The translations under genes and the position numbers were made by a program. This document shows positions 47,621-57,355 of a stretch of DNA of 64,000 nt, one piece after another. Source of the stretch: Ignelater luminosus (taxonomy: Eukaryota; Arthropoda; Insecta; Coleoptera; Elateridae); NCBI GenBank assembly GCA_011009095.1, contig VTPC01091314.1, positions 50,096-114,095 on the forward strand, in the 5' to 3' direction. Position 1 is the stretch's first letter, and every line of letters begins with the position of its first letter. Below the pieces are notes generated by a model. It was not told the DNA's origin, did no database searches, and worked only from the letters and a program-made list of their open reading frames with translations.

Positions 47621-47989
47621 TTGGCGACAAGGGCCCACGTGGCTACAAGATAACGAAACAAACTGGCCTGTAGCACCCTCCTTAGGTAACGTTGACGCGC
47701 CGGAGGCAGCCAAAATAACACTAGTCCACGTTAACACCGCGGAATTTGGTAATGATATAGTCAATCGATTTTCGTCGTATAGCAGACTGCAACGCGTTTT
47801 AGGCTACGTGGTGCGCTTCATTAAAAATTTAAGCTCGAAGGAGTCCCGCAGTTCAGGCCCTTTAACCAACAGTGAAATGAACGAAGCTACCGTTCTATTA
47901 ATCAAATTGGTCCAAGCCGTAGAATTCGCCGAAGACATTCTCACGCTGAAAAGAAACGGAAGCGTAGCGCGAAATAGTAAGTTGCTCGC

Positions 47990-49151
47990 ACTGAACCCCT
48001 TCATTGACGAAAGGGGAATTATTCGCGTAGGGGGCAGATTAAGGAATTCTGAGTATCACTACACCCAAAGGCATCCCGCCGTCTTGCCTGGTAACAACCA
48101 CCTTGTGAATTTAATTATAACTTACGAACACCAACGTTTATTGCACGCGGGTAACCAAGCTGTATTAGCTTCTATTCGCAACACGTTCTGGCCCTTGAAC
48201 GGGAGGAATGCTGTTCGGAAGCAACTTCGTAAATGCGTGGTCTGTTTTAGGGCAAACCCAAGCGTCCCTAGGCCAATTATGGGAGATCTTCCCAAATCTC
48301 GTCTTACTGTCTGTCGACCGTTTTCCATCACCGGGATAGATTACGCGGGTCCGTTTGCTATAAAGGACGGAAAAACTAGGAACCGTATAATCGTTAAGGG
48401 ATATATATGCTTCTTTATATGTTTCAATACGAAAGCGGTGCACTTGGAATTGGTTGGTGACTTAACGAAGGAGTCCTTTTTGAATGCATTGAAGCGATTT
48501 GTTGCGCGTAGAGGTTTATGTAAGGTTATATATTCAGACAATGCCACCAACTTTGTAGGTGCTAGTAACGAGATACGAGCGAATGCCAAAGGTATACTAT
48601 CGGCTACTAAAGATGCTGTTGTGCAACAGTTCTTATTGGCAAACAAGATAGAGTGGAAATTTGTACCTCCCAGGGCTCCACACTTTGCTGGTCTTTGGGA
48701 AAGGGGTGTAAGAAGCGTTAAGCATCATTTGAAAAGAGTAATCGGCAATGCTAATCTAACTTATGAAAATTTCTACACCATATTAACGCAAATAGAATCG
48801 GTTTTAAACTCCCGTCCATTATGTCCTTTGACACAAGACCCCAATGACCTCGAACCCCTTACACCCGGACACTTTTTGATCGGATCACCGTTGACATCGT
48901 ACCCTCAAGTAGTCGAGTCCCCAACGTCGTCTGCAAATCTGTCGGCGTTCCGACATCGACAGCTATTAATCAACCATTTTTGGAATCGCTGGTCCAAGGA
49001 GTATATAAACAACTTGCAACAAAGGTCCAAGTGGAAGGTCCGGGGTCAACAAACTCTCCACGCTGGGCAATTGGTCATCGTGAAGGAAGACAATGTGCCC
49101 CCCCTTGTGCTGGAAGATGGGGCGAATCGTTCAGGTTTATCCTGGTGCTGA
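47990..49151 (+). CDS. BEL/Pao integrase part (fossil)
   Basis: Integrase part with an H-H-C-C zinc-binding region (HAGNQAVLASIRNTFW, CVVCFRANP), the catalytic core with GIDYAGPF and YSDNATNFVGA, and PPRAPHFAGLWERGV near the third catalytic Glu. The C-terminal DUF5641-like segment follows (HFWNRWSKEYI), as in other BEL elements. Confidence 0.92.
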
Positions 49152-49286
49152 CGGTGTAGTGCGTGTAGTGGACGTGCTAACTAAGTGTGGTGTAGTGAAA
49201 CGAGCATTTTCTAAGCTATGCGTGCTACCAATAGAACTAGAGAGTGGTGGTGTTGTTGAACGGTGAGTCGTTCAAGGGCGGCGGTA

Positions 49287-49530
49287 TGTACGCACCCCAA
49301 TGTGCGCCCTAGTCGTACTCAGCCGAGAATGCGCGAGCCGCTAGTATAAATAAGGGAGCAGGACATTTTGCAACTCTCTCTTGCACCTGTTCTCAACCAA
49401 TATACAGATGGAGTGTTAAGAATTTGTAAAATTATAAAATCAATTAAAATTAATAAAATCAATGTAGTGTCTTATTACGTTATTTAGTAAGCACATTAAA
49501 CAAAACACACGGAGCCAGTAGGCTCAAACA
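49287..49530 (+). repeat. 3' LTR of the BEL/Pao element
   Basis: 244 bp, identical to the 5' LTR except for one base. It is preceded by a purine-rich tract (AAGGGCGGCGG) that is a likely plus-strand primer site. Confidence 0.95.
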
Positions 49531-49535
49531 GACTG
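49531..49535. repeat. Target-site duplication (right) of the BEL/Pao element
   Basis: GACTG, identical to 43401-43405. Confidence 0.9.
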
Positions 49536-49657
49536 TGTACTACATATATTTGGTGTCTTCATATCTGTTTGGTATCTGAAACGGATTCTGCAATGGTCAA
49601 ACGATAATTTGTTTGAGTGGCAGGGTACTCTTTTAAAGAAAGATCAATACATATAGA

Positions 49658-49731
49658 AAGTTTCCTACGGATTCAAACTCACATCTCCAATGTATCGGAT
49701 TAACTGCTCGCCCAATTAAGCCAGTAGAATT
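49658..49731 (-). repeat. tRNA-like head (SINE or tRNA pseudogene)
   Basis: On the minus strand a box A (TGGCTTAATTGGG, 49723-49711) and a box B (GAGTTTGAATCC, 49680-49669) are spaced 43 bp, as in tRNA genes. Between them, a 5-bp stem (TTAAT/ATTGG, with wobble pairs) can form around a 7-nt loop CCGATAC, which would put GAT at the anticodon (Ile-like), with C where U33 is expected. The T-stem and acceptor stem pair poorly, so this is a pseudogene or the head of a tRNA-derived SINE whose body would run towards 49540. Confidence 0.55.
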
Positions 49732-50011
49732 CTAACCCTAGCAATGCCAAAGTTTTTGCATATATTACAGTTCGTATCGGTTTATTTGAAGTGTAAAAAC
49801 GGTTAATTTCTTAAAAGATTATAAAAAAATTAATTTTGTGTTTGCAAAATTTGTTTGGTTAAAAATAATGTATTTAGAAATCTTGGTTTATTTCACAGAA
49901 TTGTGTGATGTCAGTTTATGAACTCAAATCATTTATTTATGCTTAAAATAATAATGTTTCGAATGTCAATTTTTTTATTTTACGGACATTTCAACAAATT
50001 TTAATTATATT

Positions 50012-50655
50012 TATATACACCATGTTCGTTTTAACATTTGCTATAGGGAATTAGTATGGGAAATCTGAAATATGCCAAATAGTTCGTTCTCGAATAAAAG
50101 TCGGTGAAATTAATAGTTGCAATCGATAGATAAGATATATTTAACGTACTATCCAAAAATATTACACTTAATATTGTACTAATATTGTAAAAATTGGCTT
50201 TTGTTGCATGCAGTATGAAAAAGCAATATCAGTTTTTATTTCTACTTTATTATACAAGAATAATAACAAATTATTTAAATTGTTATTAAATTAAAGATTA
50301 ATGACAAATAAAATTTAAAAAAAATCTTGCTTGTAACGGGGTTCGATCTTGCATTCGAAGAGCCCGTGCGGTTTAGCAAGCAGTAATAACCATTGAACCA
50401 CGGAGGCAAGTCGCGTCAGTTCAGTTTTCGGCTTTTAAATTAATGTATTGCAAGTAATTAATGAATTTATTATTTCTGAAGAATTGGGATTGTTATTAAG
50501 GGTAATATTTTTGGACAGTACGTTAGAATATCTTATCTATGGATTGCAACTATTAATTTCACCGATTTTTATTCGAGAACGAACTATTTGGCATATTTCA
50601 GATTTCCCATACTAATTCCCTATAGCAAATGTTAAAACGGACACGGTGTATAATC
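50012..50655. mobile_element. MITE with inverted repeats of about 160 bp
   Basis: The arms 50012-50178 and 50488-50655 are near-perfect reverse complements: ACATTTGCTATAGGGAATTA, GTATGGGAAATCTGAAATAT and TTCGTTCTCGAATAAAA all recur inverted. The spacer of about 310 bp is AT-rich except for a tRNA-like core. The high arm identity suggests fairly recent movement or ongoing gene conversion. There is no ORF, so it is non-autonomous; the superfamily is unknown. Confidence 0.85.
50326..50410 (-). other. tRNA-like core in the MITE spacer
   Basis: The minus strand reads CTTGCCTCCG then TGGTTCAATGGTTA (a good box A) and, 42 bases on, TCTTCGAATGC (a fair box B). CTTGC and GCAAG can pair at the ends. 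It stands out as GC-rich in AT-rich surroundings. The cloverleaf is imperfect, so it is probably not a working tRNA gene. Confidence 0.45.
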
Positions 50656-52913
50656 AAATATAATATTCGTCAATTGCCCTCTGTGTATGTATCTGTTTGT
50701 CTATTCGGAAACTCGGGAGCGTAACCATGGGGATGCGTAACCATTGATATTATTTAAATTTACTCGAAATCCAGATTGATGTGTTTGAACTGCATCCGCA
50801 AGCAAAGCTAACACGATTTTTTTTTAACAAAACTCACTTTTTTATTGAAAAAACAATACGATTAAATTAAATATTATCTAATCTATTCTAATCAATACTG
50901 CACCGGATCGGGATGATTTTCGTACTGTACTCGACGGACTACATTTTCGTACTGATTCGGACAGGACTTCTTTTTCGTACTACATCAAACTGTCTAATTG
51001 CCTTTTAATTAGCTTACTGATATGAAAGTATCGGAGTTTCAATTATGAAGTTTAACATCATTGTCGTTCGTACATATTTACACATTGGCGTACCTGGGGG
51101 GTGGGGGAAGGGGCGGTTCGCCTCGGGCCTCATCTAGCAGTACATAAAAAACAATTATATACAAAACGATCCGCACCAATTCCTGAATTTAAAAAATATA
51201 TATTGTTATATCTACTTTGCTTACGTTATTTCTTATTCTTTTGTCACAATCAAATTTGAAATTAATTCCTAATGAATTATAAATCGTATTTAGTTACAAT
51301 CTCGTAAACATTACAAAGCCTTGGTAGTTAGCATATGTGTTATTTAAAATAAATAGAGTTGTTTTGTTAACGTGGAATCGTTACTTATAGTTTGTGTGTT
51401 GTATTATTACAGCTAATCAGCTGCATGATAGCTTGGTCAGGGCAGGCTCAATATATACTGCCTCCTAATACATGAACTTTGGGAACGATTTCGGCAGGAG
51501 TGAATCATTATTTAGCTCCAGATTTTGTTCTGTGTGATAATTAATATAATTTAAAGCTTTTAGATATTTGATTTGAATTGCTTTGCTTATTGTCGTGATA
51601 ATTTTGATTTGTCTCTGTGTTAGCATATCGCACCTTTTGATTCGACCATAGACTCGATTTTGCACATGTTGACTAACTCTTACTTACTCGTATTGCAAAC
51701 TGCGCGCCTACCCATTTCCAGTTAAGAATTAGCAGTAGCATGCATTTTGTATTTTAGCTTTGACTTCTGTAGACAATATACCAGCTCTATTACTGCGCTT
51801 GTACTGTTTGCTACTTGCTTTATTTGAATTAGGCTTTTATGTTATAAACTCAAAAGTAAAAAGCGGTAGGGAAATAAGATTTTGATAACGTATTGAACGA
51901 AATGAAGCGATTTATGTTCTTTAATCATTATTTATGTTTCTGGCAATGAGTCTGTTGTAAATTAAATAAGAATCTAAATGATCTAAATTGCTTAATTGTT
52001 CTTGGACATTATATGTTTTTATTACAGTGTACCAATATATTACAAATTGTTTAAATGTATTTTTTAATTTTAAATACACATTATAATAAAATGTTTATAA
52101 TGTGTATCAATTATTAAGCGATTTATATCCCTGAAATTCCTACTTAATTTGCGACACATTGTATATCGGTCTGGAAAGAAGGAAATAAGAGAATTAGTTT
52201 CATTAGGAAAGTAGTAGGAAAGAGGATTAGTAAAGATGGAGTTTAGATAACCCATGATTTTAGAAAAAACTTAATTTTACAAAAATCAAGCTATTTGTAA
52301 GACATGCGAACTATCATTATTACGTTATTATTAGCAACATCGCATCGGTATCATATAAATTTGCTTCAATGCAGATTACGTATTCATATTTTAAAATAAA
52401 ATATGCATACTACATTTTACTAAGAATATCTGAATTAAAATAAGCTTATTTGACACCAGTTGTTAGTCGTAATACCGGTTTTGATTCCAGTATTAAATCT
52501 CATTTTACAAAATATTACATTTGTCTTTATTAGTAGACTACGATGTACAGTTTTTAATAATGATAAGTAGAGCATTGTCTAATCTTCTATTTTTGCAAAA
52601 ATGGTTTTTTAAAATCCCCTATAGCAATTATTTTAAAAAAGCAAGTCGTTTATTTTTTTCTTATAAAACTTCCTAGCATAATAAGCAACCAAATACATAG
52701 TACGTAGGTAATAAGCCCAATTACTTAAAATTTTCTAACATAAACATTTATATTAAGTTAACTTTATACAAAGTAATCTAAAAGAAAAATTATCTTAAGG
52801 ATATTTACTTGTTCTTGCCTAAATGAAAAATGGGGCTTTATTTCAGGAACTCATTTTAGGTGTAGTAACGCATATTAATTTTTCCCTTACACTAACAGAA
52901 ATGAAATACTTAC
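50656..52913. other. End of the 36.5-kb host intron, nothing firm
   Basis: AT-rich intron next to exon 53059-52914. A patch near 50890-51120 is less AT-rich but shows no frame or repeat ends. Confidence 0.45.
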
Positions 52914-53059
52914 AATGTCCAAAATACTGCATTTGTCTCCGGGCTTGTTCGGCACGGGCTTCCTGGTCCATGATATTGTTTAACATTTCTAATTTTCTCT
53001 GCAAATCTCCAGCTTCCGCGTTTTCTGGATCTGTAACAGCATTTTGTTTTAACGAGGAA
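52914..53059 (-). CDS. Host gene internal exon (most 5' one recognised)
   Basis: This 146-nt exon encodes SSLKQNAVTDPENAEAGDLQ then RKLEMLNNIMDQEARAEQ and ARRQMQYFGH. The donor is GTAAG and the acceptor TTTTTGAAG; a second possible acceptor (TGTTACAG) lies 31 nt inside the exon. It leaves one base (T), which is completed by the CC at the start of exon 16371-16076. The LQRKLEMLNNIMDQEARAEQARRQM part is strongly helix- or coiled-coil-forming and charged, unlike the disordered exons downstream, so it probably ends an upstream helical region. The upstream exon must end with two bases of a codon; I did not find it in the window. A single intron of 36.5 kb separates this exon from the next recognised one, unless exons were missed. 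Confidence 0.82.
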
Positions 53060-55289
53060 CTTCAAAAATAGAATACGATTATTATTATTATTATTATTAG
53101 TGAACAGTGAGTCGTGCTTTCATTTTATTTATATAGTTGTAGAATGGAAGCTAGCAGTGACAAAAGTGAGAAACGAGTTTCATTTGAAATGTGAAGTTAT
53201 AGAACTAGTAGTAGTAACAATAGCTCACAGAATAGTGCAGATGTGTAGAATAATAAGAGGGAAGTTCTAGTTCTCTCTAACGAGATATATAGGTAGTTGC
53301 AAATAGTTACAAAATTAATTTATTGTGGTTTACAGTGTGTGAACATTAGGATAAATCTAATTTAGTGGTATTAAGAATTCTGTAAGTTGTATAACTTGAA
53401 GTCTTACAAATATTAAGTTAATGTAAATTGTAGTAAATTGCTAAATTTCATTTAACAGATTACTTAACAATTTATTACAAAAAAAACATTTTTATCATTT
53501 TTCATAATAATATTGCTTCAAGATTTTATTACGTATATATGACGATCGGTTTACCTAAATTTCATCATTTATTTATTTTGCGATATCTAGTTACAGTCCG
53601 CTGTATAATCTCAGATTTAAATTCAATTTGGGTAGATACAACATCTAGACTGGTTACTGTAAATGTAAATTTAATCCAGGATTTATTTAATATCAAAGTT
53701 GAATGCTTGATCATATGGTGTATAAATTTCAGTCGTAATAACTCCCTTTAATTTACACGAAATGCAGTTTACATTGGGATTAAAACCTATATAAACATAC
53801 AATTTAATTGTGGAAATATTCTCAAGTAGAGGACACCTCAAACCAACGACTGCATAAAAAGGAAGGAAATGTCAGATTTATATAACAAATGAAAATGTAT
53901 GTCCTTCTAGAAAGGAATATTAAAGTGTAAACAGAAATAAAAACGCCGCAGAAAAGAAGGAAGAAATTCTAAAGCGATTTCCGGTTTCATCTAGACAAGT
54001 TCGGAATCGGAGCACGTAACGGTATTCCAACCATCTGCGATCTTTTACTGAATTAAACACCCTTGGAAATAATAAGAGATTAATTTTTCAAAGCAGTAAA
54101 TAGGTTTTATTTATTGCTTCATAATTAATAAAGAAGATCTGTTTTCATTCGGTCGATCAATATTCAAGATTAAATTAAATTTTAGCAACGATAATTAAAA
54201 ATTAATAATAATGTTATTGGATACTTGAGTGGCATCTGATACTTTATTTTTGCGTTAATGTTTTCTTTAAAATTTAAATGTGGTTAATTTTGGTTATTTG
54301 GTTTGCCATATATGAGAATTTCGAATATTTATTTCTGTCAAGTCAGTTATTTTTTGTTGTACAATACTTATTAAGTTATAGTTACGACAATTCTTTCTGC
54401 AAAATTTAGGATTCTTTGATGAATCAAATGTATGGTGTTTTCACTTCTTATGTTAGAATGTTTGTCTATTTTAAATTCACACGATACAGCCGTTTGTTCA
54501 AATGGAAACATTTGTTGCACGTTTGGGGTGCAGTGAACTTGATAAAAATGTTGTGATGAAATGTTATTAGCAGGTGTCTACAATTTAATGTTCGACAAAG
54601 CAGCAAAATTAAAGTCAGCAAGGTATTTTGGCTAACCTTCAGATTGACGATATTAGAAAAAAAAAATTATAAGACTGTTTCAAAGTAATTTAAAAAAAAA
54701 CTTGGAAAAAATTAAAAAGTGGCTCTTCTCCAGGTACCAGACTCCAAGCTTCTAATAAAAAGAAATATGTAAAGTTTACAAAAGATAATGAAATATAACA
54801 AACTGTTTAAGCTACATTACAAATTTACCATATGATGAAACCAGAAAGAAATAAGAAAGCTTGAGATAGTTGGTACTGTGTGGTATAAACTAGAATTCTT
54901 GGTTGATAATATAACTACAAGAAATTAGTATCCATTTTTTGTTCCAATTTTGAAATTTTCAAACCTTTCCAACAGAATTGGATTTCAGACTTTAAAAAGG
55001 ACTTAAAACAAAATTCTCAGTTGTTAATAAATTATAGTTTAACAGAATCATAGTTTTGTTATTTTTGCCTTTTGACCTGAAAATGAACCTCCAAGAAAAA
55101 ATAGGTAGAAATTCTTTGAATTAAAATAATCAAATAGTTTATCATGATGCCTTCCAGCGAAAACCCCATAGGATTCCAAAAAACATTTAGAATTTTTTTT
55201 AATTGATTGATATAAGTAATCAAAAAGTTTGAGATAAGATTGTTTTCTAGCTTTATGAGGCTTTCCCAAAAACGTAGATTAGGTGCGCC
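53060..55289. other. Upstream intron or flank, nothing firm
   Basis: It contains an (ATT)n microsatellite at 53080-53098. Otherwise it is AT-rich without coding frames. Confidence 0.45.
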
Positions 55290-56820
55290 TACCGTTTACC
55301 TACTTATCATCATCATGGAGTGATCTGCAACCTTGAATAGAGCTAAGGACCTCCGATTGCAGGTCGGCTCTCCCACCACTACTTTAAACGTTCCCTCGGT
55401 TTGAGAGCGACAGACGACAATGTAATGGAACGCAACGTGTCTACAGCTTCCTCCAAGCTGGCAGGACTTTTTGCCAAGCTCTTCAGAGTAGTTAAGTGAG
55501 GGAATATCAAGGAGTTTCTTAACAGATTCATTAACATTGCTAAGGCCATCGCAACTAGTAAAAGCTTCATCTCTCGAGTCAAATTTTTAACATCGACACA
55601 TTTTTTAATCGATCAACCTTACAGACGTTAGGTTTCTATGCCGTTCACAATTGCTCCATCACGACTTGTTCCGTTAGCAACTTTCAACAATAGCCAATGA
55701 AGATAGCAGGCTACATGATTCTTATAAGCTGCTTCATTCGTACTACATCAAGGAGCCAATTACTTAGACCAATACTGCAGTCCGACCCGTGTTACGTGTT
55801 GCGTGGACGGATGAAAACGTTGTCTACCCTAATTACCATTAATCATTACTGGGTCTAGTAAGCCACCTTGATTATAGTTTTGAGGTCTAAAATCTTTCAA
55901 GATGACCATTTCCTACTCCAGACGTCCTTCCTGAATAATAGTATTCTGACGAGACCCATTTTACTAATCTTTCAGTACATCTAGCTTACCCCATGCAACG
56001 ATAACCCTGGCTGCCTTGGCAGTTGTACTTAGAACCGCTTTTGACGTTGTTTTGGGGTTAACCATAGATGTTAATGTGATGGCCAAAGAACCTCTATAAC
56101 GATTACCTCGTCCCACCCTGGTGATTAACTACTGTAGAGCCGTTTCGTTAGGTCTCAGGTCGTAGTTTTTGAGAGGTTAGCGAGTACTACAGATGTTGGT
56201 GTGGTAGCCTAAGAACATAGGTTGTTCTTTAAATTGCCACATACTCTGCTGAGGATTGAACCTAGAACCGCTTTTAAAGTAAGTGCCATTACCACTTGGG
56301 AATCAGCTTCCACGCTAAAAAAAACGAGCTGTTTACAATTACCAGGACATTCTCTCCAAGCCCTCCAGAAGGTTTTGCAATGGTAACGTCTAGTGGGTGA
56401 AACCACTACTCTTGCAAACTGTCAAAGTTACCGCCACAACACCCAATGTTTCGTTCAGCCATTGAATATTCACTCTTCAGATAACGTCTGTGACTGCACC
56501 GTTAAACAGTTTTACATCACCAGCAGAGCAGCAGGACGGCGCGGCGGTAGTAGTAGGTGATCTAACTTCAGAGTAGCCCCAGACGGCTTGACTGATTTAA
56601 ATTGTCAAATTATACAGAAAAATCAAGTATTCCCGGTCTGCTTTCAAGTTACTAGTTTGCGTCACCAATCTAACAACATCCACTGCGTTAAGATACACGA
56701 TCATGCATTCGGATACTTCGCTCCACAACACAATTCTATTCTAGCGGCTGAGGATGGGGGACCCCTGAACACTACGCCCACCTTCACTGGTTAAATTAAC
56801 TTGGATTAATGCTGATGATC
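55290..56820 (-). other. Unidentified GC-richer block with decayed coding look
   Basis: About 1.5 kb that is clearly richer in G and C than its surroundings, with several short protein-like frames on the minus strand. The best is an open frame at 55296-55586 (96 codons, no early Met) with LNYSEELGKKSCQLGG and GEPTCNRRSLALFK. Other pieces lie at 56209-56406. Short repeated phrases such as AGAACCGCTTTT (56032 and 56264) occur. I cannot name the family. It is most likely an old, broken element or pseudogene; no repeat ends were found. Confidence 0.35.
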
Positions 56821-57110
56821 TAGTTACAATCTTCATTTTGAATTCATAGTCGCATAGGCCAAAACTAAAATTTTCCAGGATAAAAATATTTTGGTGCTTG
56901 AGACCATGTAATGGCCTTTCACATTTTTGTCTATTTTACTTAATCAGGACAACAGAACATTGGCTATTTCATTTGTTTAATTTTGCAATGTTGTATTTAG
57001 ATGAGCCAAATTTGTACTTTTGCATTTTGTGCGTACTAACTTTATGAGGTACTAATTGTTGAAAATTTATAGCTTTCGCCGTTAATTGTACGGTGTAGAA
57101 AAACAAAAGA
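56821..57110. other. Spacer, nothing seen
   Basis: AT-rich sequence leading into a mariner-like relic. Confidence 0.4.
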
Positions 57111-57129
57111 TACTTTTTAACAGAAATAT

Positions 57130-57355
57130 GCTGAAGATAATCTTACAGTGACCATCACGGTAGAAAGACAACGAGCAGTGAAGAAAATTATGCATGTCAT
57201 GTTCTTCAAAAGTATAGGGCTTAGTAAAACAGAAGTTGTCACAAAAAGGCCTGTCAAAAGTGCTTCAGGAACTGAATATTAAAGGTCTAATGCTGCTTTC
57301 CATGTAGCTGCATCAATAATCAGGGTTACTACAGATATTAACGACAAAATTTAAG
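57130..57355 (+). mobile_element. Mariner-like transposase relic
   Basis: On the plus strand: VKKIMHVMFFKSIGLSKTEV resembles the mariner segment between the first and second catalytic residues. A short shifted frame reads LQELNIKGLML, and then HVAASIIRV continues the HxAxSTIRFL portion that normally follows the HHDNASSH motif. The motif itself is deleted. Stops and frameshifts are present and no terminal repeats were seen. Confidence 0.5.

Larger units (their letters stand above)
43406..49530 (+). mobile_element. BEL/Pao LTR retrotransposon, nearly whole
   Basis: This 6.1-kb element has two 244-bp LTRs that differ at a single position, a 5-bp target duplication, and the BEL-type leader after the 5' LTR (TTGGTCCTTCTAACCGG). 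The coding order is gag, protease, reverse transcriptase, RNase H and integrase on the plus strand, antisense to the host gene. It looks structurally complete, but the coding region has about one or two breaks, so I treat it as a recently dead or dying copy. Near-identical LTRs indicate a young insertion. GC content and codon use differ clearly from the AT-rich intron around it. Confidence 0.96.

Noticed and set aside
54650-54750. KKTWKKLKSGSS-like phrase resembling a MADF domain edge
   Set aside because: Only a few residues in a poly(A)-rich stretch; chance similarity is likely.
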